Shown here piece by piece: positions 43,611 through 51,818 of a DNA stretch of 64,000 nt. The notes beneath the pieces are model-generated. The model searched no databases, was not told the DNA's origin, and saw only the letters and a list, made by a program, of their open reading frames with translations. The position numbers and the translations under genes are program-made. The DNA is from Streptomyces venezuelae (GTDB lineage Bacteria; Actinomycetota; Actinomycetes; Streptomycetales; Streptomycetaceae): NCBI RefSeq assembly GCF_008642275.1, contig NZ_CP029189.1, positions 124,001 through 188,000 of the forward strand, written 5' to 3'. The stretch's first letter is position 1. Each line of letters begins with the position of its first letter.

Positions 43611-44597
43611 TCAGCCGTTCGCCATCGCGGTGGCCCCGGGGCCGCCGGAGGCGGTGAAGGCTGCTGCGGCCGGGCCGGGGGGCGGGGTGAGCCAGCCGCG
43701 GATGGCGGCTTGGACGCCGGCCTGGAAGCGGGTGTCGGCGTCGAGTTCCTCCAGCATGCGGGTGATCCGCCGACGGGCGGTGTGCACGTGCACACCGAGC
43801 CGGCGGGCGATGGTCTCGTCCTTCAGGCCGGAGGCGAGCAGCCCGAGCAGTTCCCGCTGGTCCGTGGTGAGGGGGCCGCCGGGGCTGCCGAGAGGGGTGG
43901 CCCGTGCCCACAGGGACTCGAACAGCGGCAGCGCGGCCCGGTGCAGCAGGCGGTCGCCGAGCACCAGGGCCGCCGCGTCGGCGCCCTCGTCGTCGCCGGG
44001 CGGCGGGGGCAGCAGGCAGGTACGCCGGTCCACGAGGACCAGGGCGGTGGGCAGGCTCTGTCCGATGCGGGCCTGGAGGCCGAGCCCGGTGAGGGCGATC
44101 AGCTCCTGCGCCCGGTCGGGGAAGTCGCTGCCGCGCCGGTCGACGACGGTCCGTACGGCGACACCGCGCGCCAGCAGGCGGCGGATGCGGTCCGCGCCGG
44201 GCTCCCCGCTGCCACCGGGTGCCCCGCTGTCGCCCGGCTCCCCCCTGCCATCGGCCGTCCCGGCCGTCCGCGTCGCGCGGTCGAGGATCAGGACCTCCGT
44301 CTCAGCGGCTTCGAGCATCGTGTCGAGGCGGGCCCCGGCCGCCTCGGGGCCGGTGAGCAGCTCGATGCCGGCCGGGGTTCCGGGGGTTCTCGCGGGCTGC
44401 GGGGGAAGCCGGTGGGCCAGCCGTTCGGCGTAGGAGCGCAGGGACTTCAGGTCGGCCGACTCCTGGTGCAGGAGGGCCTGGCGGCGCTGGATGAGTACGT
44501 GCAGGACGGCGGCCGGGTCGGCGGGCGGGTGGATCACCGCCCTGCTGTCGTCCTGCGTGCGGGCCGGAGTCCGGTCGTGCGGGTCGGTTTCGATCAT
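43611..44597 (-). CDS. LuxR-family transcriptional regulator with PLD-like N-terminal domain
   Basis: 328 residues. The C-terminus (about 255-310: LTTDQRELLGLLASGLKDETIARRLGVHVHTARRRITRMLEELDADTRFQAGVQAA) is a LuxR HTH. The N-terminal two-thirds, with AGARLDTMLEAAETEVLILDRATR and LLARGVAVRTVVDRR, has the TrmB/phospholipase-D-like regulatory architecture common in Streptomyces. It is divergent from the secreted M4 protease gene with 149 bp between starts, so that gene is the first candidate target. Start uncertain: ATG 44597 or 44642. Confidence 0.75.
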   Translation of the reverse strand: MIETDPHDRTPARTQDDSRAVIHPPADPAAVLHVLIQRRQALLHQESADLKSLRSYAERLAHRLPPQPARTPGTPAGIELLTGPEAAGARLDTMLEAAETEVLILDRATRTAGTADGRGEPGDSGAPGGSGEPGADRIRRLLARGVAVRTVVDRRGSDFPDRAQELIALTGLGLQARIGQSLPTALVLVDRRTCLLPPPPGDDEGADAAALVLGDRLLHRAALPLFESLWARATPLGSPGGPLTTDQRELLGLLASGLKDETIARRLGVHVHTARRRITRMLEELDADTRFQAGVQAAIRGWLTPPPGPAAAAFTASGGPGATAMANG

Positions 44598-44746
44598 GCG
44601 GGGGATTTTGACCGCCTTCACAGAGCCCCCACAAGTGTGCATGGCCACTTCTGAGGGGGGCCTGGCTCTGGTCGTGAGCCGTCGGCGGCGCTTGCATGGC
44701 GGCGACTCACAGCAATGCATCAGGCACTCATGGTTGAGGAGACCCC

Positions 44747-47596
44747 TTGCCCAAGTTCAGCGCAGGTTCGTCGGCACCCACCCCCGCCACACGACGGATA
44801 TGGCGGAAAGAGCTCCGCTCCGCCGGAGGAATAGCGGTTCTGCTGGCCGCCGCAATGACCTTGCAGGCGTCACCGGCATGGGCCGCGGACCCCGGCCCCT
44901 CGAACGCCCTGCCCGGCCAGGACACCGCCACCCCGGTGCTCGTCGAGGGCCTGCGGGAGCCCGTGGACGCCAAGGCGGCCCCGGCTGACGCGGCACGGCA
45001 GCACCTCGCCGCGAACAAGAGCCGCTACAAGATCCCGCGGGCGGGCAGCGACCTGGTCCCCCTGGCGGCGTCGGCCACCGGGTCCAAGGACGAGACGGTC
45101 CGGCTGCAGCAGAAGCACCGCGGTGTCGACGTCCTCGGCGGCCAGTACGTCGTGCGCATGCAGAAGCAGGACGGCAAGCGCGTGGTCACCGGTACCTCGG
45201 GGCACTACTTCACCGCCCTGAGCACCGACGTCACGCCTCAGGTCAGCGAGGAGGTCGCGGTCCGCCGTGCGGTGGCGGCCACGGCCCGCCGGCTGTCGGC
45301 GGCCCTCGACAAGAGCCAGGCCCCGAAGTCGGAGGCCGGTGATCCGGCGGCCACCGGCATGACCGGTGACGCCAAGGGACTCGTCGTCCTCCCCAAGGGG
45401 GGCGGCGTCCTCGCCTACCGCGTCACCGTACGGGGTACCGCGCCCGGAACCGGGGCGCCGGTCGTGGACGAGGTGTACGTGGATGCCCGCTCCGGCTATC
45501 CCGCGCTCCAGTACAGCGCGTTGAAGACGATGACCGCCCCGGCTGCGGCCCGTACGGCCGGTGAGGCCGGCGAGGGTCCTGGCGCGGCCGGCCCGCCGGC
45601 CACTCCGCCGAACCTGGTCCCCGAGACCGGGTCCGGAACCCGGCTGAGCGGCGCCGCGACCTCGCTGGACATCGCCTACGACCCGGCGGCCGGGCAGTAC
45701 CTGCTCGCGGACGCGGGCCGGATGCGCGCCACCAAGGGCCTGCTGGCCACATGGGACGCCCGTGGCAAGTCGGTGTCGGAGACCTCGGGCACGTGGCCCG
45801 CCGGCATCACCATGTTCTCCTCCCCGAACACCGCTTTCGGCGCCGCGGCGACGGATTCGGGTGCCGTGGACGCCCACTGGAACGCGGGCCAGGTCTACGA
45901 CTTCTACAAGAAGAACCTCGGGCGCGACAGCCTCGACGGGAGCGGCGGAGCCGTCAACTCCCTGGTCGGCGTGACGTACTACGGCCTGCCCTACGCCAAC
46001 GCGTTCTGGGACGGCACCAAGATGGTCTACGGCAACGGGGACGACGAGTTCAAGCCGATGTCGGCCGACACGGACGTCGTCGGCCACGAGATGACCCACG
46101 GGGTCATCGAGCACACGGCGAACCTGGTCTACGCGGGCCAGTCGGGCGCCTTGAACGAGGCCCTGGCCGACTACTTCGGCAACGCGATCGACGTCACCGC
46201 CAGCGGGACGCCGATGAACGATCCGGCCGCGGGCCTGATCGGCGAGAACCTGTGCCGCACGAAGGCGGCCGCCGACTGCGCCCTGCGCGACCTCAACGAC
46301 GGCGCCACCACCTCGAAGAGCTTCCTGGGCGTGTCGTTCGCCACCGACAACGGCGGCGTGCACCTGAACTCGACGATCTTCTCCGGCGCGCTGTGGGACA
46401 TGCGCGAGGACCTGGGCGGCGCCCTGGCCGACAAGATCGTGTACAAGGCCGTCACGGAGTACATGACGCCGATCGACGGGTTCACCGAGGCCCGGGGCGC
46501 GGTGCTCGCCGCGGCCAAGGCGCTGGGCGCGACCTCCGCCCAGCAGAACACGGTCAAGCGGTCGTTCAACGCCCACGGCATCGTCCCGGACTGGGAGCAG
46601 GCCCTGGGTATCGACACCGACACCCTCTTCGGGAAGCTGAACACCACCGATTCCGGAGTGGGTGCGGGCGGCGGCTGGTGGACGGCGTCCAAGTCCAATG
46701 ACGACGGCTCCGAGCCCTACTCGGTCTACGCCGGCCGCCTGGACGGCAAGGGTGCGCCGAAGGTGATCAGCCCCAACGACGGCCGCTACCACACCGCCCC
46801 GGCGACCGACGGCAAGACGGTGGTGTGGACGGCGTACGGCCCGACCTCGGTCGACGTCCTCTCCCGCCCCGTGGCGGGCGGTCCGATCAAGACCCTCTAC
46901 AGCTCGGTGACCGGGGTCGCGGGCCTGCGGGTGGAGAAGAACACCGTCGTGTTCGAGGAGTACGACATCCTCGGCGGCCGGCACGTGGGCTACATGCGGC
47001 CCACCGACAAGGCTCCGGTCTTCACGGACGGCCGGAAGTGGAACACCCTGACGGCCCTGCCCTCGATCAGCGACAACAAGATCGCCTACGCGAAGCTGTA
47101 TCCGCAGAACGGTACCTACCGGCTGGGCGTGGAGGTCGTCGACCTCGCCACCGGCAAGGCGGTCATGACCGAGCAGCTCGACGAGCCGGTGAGCCTCGGC
47201 CAGACCGGCATCAACGGCAAGAACGTGTTCTGGCTGGCCGACACCGACGAGAGCGACGGCGGTCTGATGTCGGTCGTCAGCTCCGGCCTGGACGGCCGCG
47301 GTTCCTTCATCGTCAGCAGCGAGCGCAAGCCGGGCGCCTTCATCGCCTCCGACCTGACGGTCTCGCAGGACGCGCTGACCCTGGTCGCCCAGACGCCCGA
47401 CACGCGGTACCGCAACGAGTCGCTGCCCAAGCTGTGGCAGCTGACCACCGACGGTTCGCGTCGTGAGCGGGTCTCCTGCAACCGCGGTGAGCAGAGCTAC
47501 CCGGCGGCCGGCGCGGGCCGTCAGGTGGCCTGGCTGGACGCCACCACCGGCTCCACGGACCTGGTGGTCCGGGAGCGGCCGGCCGGAACCTGCTGA
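44747..47596 (+). CDS. Secreted M4-family (thermolysin-like) metallopeptidase with C-terminal propeller-like region
   Basis: 949 residues from TTG, with GAGGAG 5 bp upstream. The signal peptide is SAGGIAVLLAAAMTLQASPAWAA. FTP/PepSY-type propeptide to about 290 contains RLQQKHRGVDVLGGQYVVRM. The catalytic domain (about 300-620) has HEMTH near residue 446, the third zinc ligand in SGALNEALADYFGN, and the GGVHLNSTIFSGALW segment with the transition-state His. The C-terminal 320 residues form repeated beta-blade-like units (YSVYAGRLDGKGAPKVIS; TVVWTAYGPTS) instead of the usual P-domain. Extracellular general protease by family. A terminator follows. Confidence 0.88.
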   Translation: MPKFSAGSSAPTPATRRIWRKELRSAGGIAVLLAAAMTLQASPAWAADPGPSNALPGQDTATPVLVEGLREPVDAKAAPADAARQHLAANKSRYKIPRAGSDLVPLAASATGSKDETVRLQQKHRGVDVLGGQYVVRMQKQDGKRVVTGTSGHYFTALSTDVTPQVSEEVAVRRAVAATARRLSAALDKSQAPKSEAGDPAATGMTGDAKGLVVLPKGGGVLAYRVTVRGTAPGTGAPVVDEVYVDARSGYPALQYSALKTMTAPAAARTAGEAGEGPGAAGPPATPPNLVPETGSGTRLSGAATSLDIAYDPAAGQYLLADAGRMRATKGLLATWDARGKSVSETSGTWPAGITMFSSPNTAFGAAATDSGAVDAHWNAGQVYDFYKKNLGRDSLDGSGGAVNSLVGVTYYGLPYANAFWDGTKMVYGNGDDEFKPMSADTDVVGHEMTHGVIEHTANLVYAGQSGALNEALADYFGNAIDVTASGTPMNDPAAGLIGENLCRTKAAADCALRDLNDGATTSKSFLGVSFATDNGGVHLNSTIFSGALWDMREDLGGALADKIVYKAVTEYMTPIDGFTEARGAVLAAAKALGATSAQQNTVKRSFNAHGIVPDWEQALGIDTDTLFGKLNTTDSGVGAGGGWWTASKSNDDGSEPYSVYAGRLDGKGAPKVISPNDGRYHTAPATDGKTVVWTAYGPTSVDVLSRPVAGGPIKTLYSSVTGVAGLRVEKNTVVFEEYDILGGRHVGYMRPTDKAPVFTDGRKWNTLTALPSISDNKIAYAKLYPQNGTYRLGVEVVDLATGKAVMTEQLDEPVSLGQTGINGKNVFWLADTDESDGGLMSVVSSGLDGRGSFIVSSERKPGAFIASDLTVSQDALTLVAQTPDTRYRNESLPKLWQLTTDGSRRERVSCNRGEQSYPAAGAGRQVAWLDATTGSTDLVVRERPAGTC

Positions 47597-47610
47597 TCCC
47601 CACCCGTGAC

Positions 47611-47647
47611 CGAAGGGGGCCGACGGCGGTGCCGTCGGCCCCCTTCG
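47611..47647. terminator. Perfect 17-bp hairpin terminator, bidirectional
   Basis: CGAAGGGGGCCGACGGC, loop GGT, and its exact complement; between the convergent M4 and NlpC/P60 genes. Confidence 0.88.
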
Positions 47648-47685
47648 CGCATGCCCGGAGGGTCCGACCGGGGTGCGGGCAGGGT

Positions 47686-48588
47686 TCAGGGGCAGGTGGG
47701 TACGCCGTCCAGCCAGGCGGCGCCCTTGACGTAGATGTTGGTGATCCAGGACCCGTACTCGGGCAGGTAGGACCAGGCGTCGTTGGTGTAGCCCTCCGCC
47801 GTCACCGGTTCGGCGTGCTTCTGGCACTGGATGCGCACGCCGGTCGGGCCGGGGAAGCGGTGTACCCGCGGGCTGCCGGTGGAGGGTTCCTCGTGGGTCC
47901 ACACGTCCGTTCCCCAGGTGCTGTGCGTGCCGGGTGCCGTGGCGGGCGCGATGCGGACCGCTCCCGCGTAGTCCCCGCCCAGCCGTACGTCGCTGACGGT
48001 GATCCGGGTGCCCGATTCCCGGGCCTCGACCATCTTCCCCGCGCCGAGGTAGATCGCGATGTGGTGGACGGAGCCCCCCGATCCCCACGCCAGGAGGTCC
48101 CCGGGGAGCAGGGGCCCGGTCCCCTGGTCCGCCGTGAAGCGCCGGTCCACCCGCGGTGAACGGAACTGGTGGTAGGCGTTGCCGGGCAGCGGGTCACCGC
48201 CGAGCGCGCGGGCGTAGGCGTACCGGACCAGGCCCGAGCAGTCGAAGCCCAGCCGCTCCGGGTCGTGTGCGCTGTCCGGGTCGCTCGGGTCGACCTGACC
48301 GTACGTCGGCCCGGGCTCCTGCCCGTGGCCGCCGCCCCAGGTGTACCAGACGCCGATCTGTCCGCAGGCCGCTTCCACGGCCTTCTCGGCGGTGGCGGAG
48401 GCTCCGGGGGTGAGCACACCGCAGGCGTCCGCCGCCCGCACCGGCTGTACCGCCTGCATCGCCTGCACCGTCTTCGGTGCCGTGGCCGCCGTGGCCGCCG
48501 TGGCCGCGGTGGCGCCGTGGGCCCCTCCCGCTGTGGCCACGAGGGTGAGCACCGCCACCGCCACCGCCGCGCTCGTCCGCATCGCCAT
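47686..48588 (-). CDS. Secreted NlpC/P60-family cysteine peptidase
   Basis: 300 residues. The signal peptide is MAMRTSAAVAVAVLTLVATAGGAHG. The C40 domain shows GVWYTWGGGHGQ, the catalytic Cys in LGFDCSGLVRYAYA, the catalytic His in GSVHHIAIYLGAGKMVEA and a third polar residue further on. An extra C-terminal beta-rich domain of about 85 residues (IQCQKHAEPVTAEGYTNDAWSYLPEYGSWITNIYVKG) looks SH3-like. It should cut stem peptides in peptidoglycan. GGGGGA at 6 bp fixes the start. Confidence 0.88.
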   Translation of the reverse strand: MAMRTSAAVAVAVLTLVATAGGAHGATAATAATAATAPKTVQAMQAVQPVRAADACGVLTPGASATAEKAVEAACGQIGVWYTWGGGHGQEPGPTYGQVDPSDPDSAHDPERLGFDCSGLVRYAYARALGGDPLPGNAYHQFRSPRVDRRFTADQGTGPLLPGDLLAWGSGGSVHHIAIYLGAGKMVEARESGTRITVSDVRLGGDYAGAVRIAPATAPGTHSTWGTDVWTHEEPSTGSPRVHRFPGPTGVRIQCQKHAEPVTAEGYTNDAWSYLPEYGSWITNIYVKGAAWLDGVPTCP

Positions 48589-49157
48589 GTCCGATCCCCC
48601 TGTCCCCGCGACGTGCTGTCCTGCGGGTCGTCGTGTTCGTCGTGGCAGCGCGGTGTGCTCGTCGTGCGGAGCACGGACCGGCCGCCCTCGGGCACTCCGA
48701 GCCTGTGGCCCCCGCTCCTCCGTGTCGAGGAGGCGCGGGTAGCCCGTCACGACGGGAAACGGGAAACCCCTGGGAAACCCCCTCCCACCAGGCTCTTTGA
48801 ACAACCGTCAACCGGGTGTCGACCGAAGGCTCCGACCGGTCACACGACGTGGACGACGGCCCTGTCGGGAAGCGAAGGGCCCGCCGGCGCAGGAACACGG
48901 CGGCACCGGCCAGGACGAGGGCCAGGCCCGCCGGCACGCAGACAACGCGCCCTCGACGGCGCTCGTCCGGGTGCCCTCAACACGACCTACGGCAGGGCTT
49001 GTTGGGCGACCGGTCCGGCCGTCCCGGCCTTTCGGATCACGCGCTGATTTCTTAGCATCACGGGCCAATAATTCTCTTGACCGCGCCCCGTCCGACTAGA
49101 AAGGAGCGCATCGGACCGAACCCGGCACCGACGGGGTGAAGAACCCGTCGTCGGATT
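48589..49157. other. Divergent intergenic region
   Basis: About 570 bp between the NlpC/P60 gene and the RIP-like locus. AT-richer stretch near 49040-49085 (AATAATTCTCTTGACC) is a plausible promoter for the RIP-like transcript. A minus-strand stretch around 48880-48940 encodes a hydrophobic, RRR-ended peptide (AGLALVLAGAAVFLRRR) like a sortase-tail remnant but has no intact gene. Confidence 0.4.
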
Positions 49158-49259
49158 ATGGCGAAGGTGGTGATGTGCATGCGTGAGTGCAGCAGGATCC
49201 AGGCGGTTGTGGTCAGATCCCACACGGAACATCCGAGTTCCGGGCCTCTCCCCCGATAG
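49158..49259 (+). CDS. Short upstream ORF of the RIP-like gene
   Basis: Up to 33 codons from ATG 49158 (MAKVVMCMRECSRIQAVVV...), or 26 from ATG 49179, which has AAGGTGG about 9 bp upstream. It ends TAG 8 bp before the RIP-like ATG, which itself has no binding site. This spacing suggests translation of the main gene by re-initiation. Coding status is unproven. Confidence 0.35.
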   Translation: MAKVVMCMRECSRIQAVVVRSHTEHPSSGPLPR

Positions 49260-49267
49260 GCCGGCCG

Positions 49268-49831
49268 ATGCTGATACCGATGCTGTTTTCCCCGGCGCTC
49301 GCCTCGGCCGACGAATACCGGACTCTGACGTCGACCATCCGGTCGAAGGCGCAGGACGCGCAGGGATTCTTCGGCGGAGCGGCGCGCAAGCCGGGCGAGA
49401 TGCCCTACCTCCCCCTCCACGTCCAGTTGCGCGGCCTGTTCATCGAGCTCTACATCGAGCTGCGCCCACGTAACACCAGCCTCCGGATCGCCGGTTTCCG
49501 GAACATCTTCGAGAACGGCCAGGCCCCGCCCGAGGCGTACGTCCGCCATGTGCGGGACTCGGTCGCGCCGCCCGGCCTCCGACGGACGGAGACCCTGCCG
49601 TTCGGCGGAGGACGCGCCGAACTGGAGAGGGCCGCCGCCGTCCGGCGTTCGGGAATCCTGCTCGGGCGCCGGCCCTTGAGCGACGCGGTCATCCGGTTGC
49701 ACCAGAACCGCGATCCGAAAAGCACCGCTCACGGAATGCTCGTGCTTTCGGAAATGCTCTGCGAGGCCGCCCGATATCCCGCGTTGGCCGATGCGATGTC
49801 ACGTATCTGGATGACCGGAGGGCGGTTGTAG
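49268..49831 (+). CDS. Ribosome-inactivating-protein (rRNA N-glycosidase fold) homologue
   Basis: 187 residues. The order of segments matches ricin A chain. YRTLTSTIRSKAQ aligns with the first helix, FIELYIELRPRNTSLRIAGFR with the strand ending VVGYR, and LPFGGGRAELERAA with AFGGNYDRLEQLA. The pattern LGRRPLSDAVIRLHQ is followed by the catalytic helix VLSEMLCEAARYPAL with Glu166 and Arg169 in the positions of ricin E177/R180. However, both substrate-stacking tyrosines appear replaced and the protein ends soon after the catalytic helix, so activity is uncertain. A short signal-like start (LIPMLFSPALASA) is possible. A GTG at 49187 is an alternative start. Confidence 0.6.
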   Translation: MLIPMLFSPALASADEYRTLTSTIRSKAQDAQGFFGGAARKPGEMPYLPLHVQLRGLFIELYIELRPRNTSLRIAGFRNIFENGQAPPEAYVRHVRDSVAPPGLRRTETLPFGGGRAELERAAAVRRSGILLGRRPLSDAVIRLHQNRDPKSTAHGMLVLSEMLCEAARYPALADAMSRIWMTGGRL

Positions 49832-49920
49832 TCCGAGGCGCCCCCGCCTGCGATTCCCACGCGCGGCGGCTCGCCACCCGTTCGAAGGCAAGGGAGCACC
49901 TCGCGGGGGCGGGCCGCCCG

Positions 49921-50109
49921 TCATCGGCCCCGGTCGGGCCCGGACCCCAGCGGCCGGCGGGCCGCCCGGGGCTCGGTCTCGGGCGGGGCGGCCGCGGCCG
50001 GGTCCTCGGAGGCCCGCTCGGCGGCCGTGCCACCGCGTGCGAGGCGGTGCTCCTGATCCTCTCGGAGGGGAACCGGTCCGTGCCCGAGCGGGCGGCGCCT
50101 TGTGTTCAT
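49921..50109 (-). CDS. Small hypothetical protein
   Basis: 62 residues, hydrophilic, rich in Arg, Pro and Glu (HRLARGGTAAERASEDPAAA). Codon third positions are strongly G/C, as in real genes of this window, but the binding site is weak and I know no homologue. It is the only coding candidate in the 513 bp between the RIP-like and rhomboid-like genes, the rest of which shows nothing. Confidence 0.35.
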   Translation of the reverse strand: MNTRRRPLGHGPVPLREDQEHRLARGGTAAERASEDPAAAAPPETEPRAARRPLGSGPDRGR

Positions 50110-50344
50110 CAGCGAAGTCTCGCAGCCTGCCTGACGGGCCCTTGCGGGAGGGGCCCGTGAGAGTCCGGGGACGGCCGGCCGTGTCCTCGCCCCGGCGGAC
50201 CGTACCCCGTCGACCGCGTCGACGCGGGCCTCCGTCCTGTCCGTGGTGACCGTCCGCGGAGCCGGGCACCGTCAGGTTCCCTGAGCGCGGCCGCAACCGA
50301 CCCGCCGGCGCTCGCCGCCACCGGGCCCTCGGCGCCGTCGGCGC

Positions 50345-51139
50345 TCAGGCCGACCGGGTGGTCTCCGGTCCGGCCGCCGATGAGGCCGCTTCCGGCACGG
50401 AGCCCCGGCGCGTCCCGGACCCGCTCGCGTCCGAGGACGGTCCGGAGGTGCGGGAACGCTGCCGTCTGAAGGCCGGCACTCCCAGCAGTCCGAAGCCGAG
50501 GACAGCCGCCAGGAGATGGCCGATCGTGGTGAAGTCCGGCAGCGGCCCGGTCGTCCATTCGGCACCGCCGAGGGGCCATGCGAGGACGAACGCGGCCCAG
50601 GGGATGCGGCCCCGGCGCGGCAGGGCGAGGGTGCCGACCGCCAGCACTGTCTGGGATCCGTAACTGACCCCGTAGTCCACGGCCTGGCGCACGGCCGTGG
50701 GGTACCAGCCGTGCCGCAGCCCGACGCCGATGACGGCGGCGGTGAGCAGCGTGGCCGCGAGATGCCCGCCGAGGAAGACGGCTACGGCACGCCGCTTTCC
50801 CCAACGGTGTTCCGCCCAGGCCAGGAAACAGCAGACACCGAGGCCCAAGGTGATGAAGGTGCCCACGAAGTCGGTGGAGGTGACGTCCGTGAGCGTTCCG
50901 TCGAAGAACAGCGCACTGCCGAGCAGCGAAGGCAACGGATGGTCGCTCAGGTTGTCCAGGTTGGTACTGACGTAGCCCAACACGGTGTCCGCCCGATCGC
51001 CGGTCGCCCCGTAGACGACCCATGCGTGGCCGGCCAGGAGCAGGCAGACGTAGGCGAGGGTCAGCGGCGCGCGGCGCGGATACGCCCGCACGGCGCGGAG
51101 CGGGATGTCCCAAGGGCGCGGCGGTGACTGAGAGTTCAT
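50345..51139 (-). CDS. Rhomboid-like integral membrane protein
   Basis: 264 residues with about six transmembrane segments, including PLTLAYVCLLLAGHAWVVY, FVGTFITLGLGVCCFLAWAEHRWG, VAVFLGGHLAATLLTAAVIGVGL, SQTVLAVGTLAL and TTIGHLLAAVLGFGLLG. Histidines in two helices and the small-residue-rich packing resemble the actinobacterial rhomboid-like family, but a GxSG serine motif is not evident, so proteolysis is doubtful. The C-terminal 45 residues are a Ser/Gly-rich tail. GGAGAA lies about 11 bp before the ATG. Confidence 0.7.
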   Translation of the reverse strand: MNSQSPPRPWDIPLRAVRAYPRRAPLTLAYVCLLLAGHAWVVYGATGDRADTVLGYVSTNLDNLSDHPLPSLLGSALFFDGTLTDVTSTDFVGTFITLGLGVCCFLAWAEHRWGKRRAVAVFLGGHLAATLLTAAVIGVGLRHGWYPTAVRQAVDYGVSYGSQTVLAVGTLALPRRGRIPWAAFVLAWPLGGAEWTTGPLPDFTTIGHLLAAVLGFGLLGVPAFRRQRSRTSGPSSDASGSGTRRGSVPEAASSAAGPETTRSA

Positions 51140-51262
51140 AGGGCGGCATTCTCCAGGTCGATCCGCGGGCGGGATCCGGTGGGTGTCGGCGGGTGCCGGC
51201 CGCCACGCCGGAGGGGGCTGCCGCGCGGCGTGTGCCACCTCACCCGGGTCGCCCTCTTCGCG

Positions 51263-51775
51263 TCAGCCCTCCAGTCGGGACTGCCAGGTCGTGAGCAGCG
51301 TTTCGAGCGCGGCGGCCTCCTCGGGCGTCACGAGGTCCAGCAGCCGGTGTTCGTTGCGCATGTGGTCGGTGAACGCCCGGTCCACGAGGTCGCGCCCGGC
51401 CGGGGTGAGGGCGACGATCCGGCCGCGCTGGTCGTCGTCCGAGCGCCGGCGGGTGACGAGTCCGGACCGTTCCAGGCGGTCGATCCGCTTCGTCATCGCA
51501 CCGGTGGTGACCATGGTGTGCGCGGCGAGCTCGCCCGGCGCCCGTTCGAAGGGCTCCCCTGCTCGGCGCAGTGCGCACAGGACGTCGAACTCCCCTTCGC
51601 TGAGGCCGTAGCGGTCGTAGACGAGGCGGAGTTCGGCACCGAGGCGGTCGGCGAGGCGGTGCAGTCGCCCGATCACGCCCTGTGGGCCGACATCGAGGTC
51701 GGGCCGCTCACGGCGCCAGTCGGCCTGGATCCGGGCCACGTGATCCAGGGGTGGGCCGTGCTCCGCGGACGCCAC
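51263..51775 (-). CDS. MarR-family transcriptional regulator
   Basis: 170 residues. Winged helix typical of MarR: LSEGEFDVLCALRRAGEPFERAPGELAAHTMVTTGAMTKRIDRLERSGLVTRRRSDDDQRGRIVALTPAGRDLVDRAF, where the DDQRGR wing and the recognition helix TTGAMTKRIDRL are clear. I placed the start at GTG 51775 because GGAAG lies 5 bp upstream, in mirror symmetry with the divergent transporter start; ATGs at 51787 and 51808 fall inside the operator. It should repress itself and the EamA gene until an effector binds. Confidence 0.88.
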   Translation of the reverse strand: MASAEHGPPLDHVARIQADWRRERPDLDVGPQGVIGRLHRLADRLGAELRLVYDRYGLSEGEFDVLCALRRAGEPFERAPGELAAHTMVTTGAMTKRIDRLERSGLVTRRRSDDDQRGRIVALTPAGRDLVDRAFTDHMRNEHRLLDLVTPEEAAALETLLTTWQSRLEG

Positions 51776-51776
51776 A

Positions 51777-51817
51777 TTTGCTTCCATGGAAGCTATATTA
51801 CCTTCCATGGAAGCAAA
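51777..51817. promoter_or_regulatory. MarR operator: nested palindromes carrying both Shine-Dalgarno sequences
   Basis: Two 12-bp perfect palindromes CTTCCATGGAAG (51781-51792 and 51802-51813) are 21 bp apart. Outer TTTG and CAAA make the arms 16 bp mirror images (51777-51792, 51802-51817). On each strand the sequence GGAAG-CAAAT-start follows, so one box supplies the ribosome-binding site of each divergent gene. Confidence 0.75.
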
Positions 51818-51818
51818 T

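Noticed and set aside
44870..48088. Long minus-strand open frame opposite the M4 protease gene
   Set aside because: The plus strand encodes a complete, motif-verified peptidase; the antisense product is His/Arg/Gly-rich without any recognisable domain, a GC-bias artefact.
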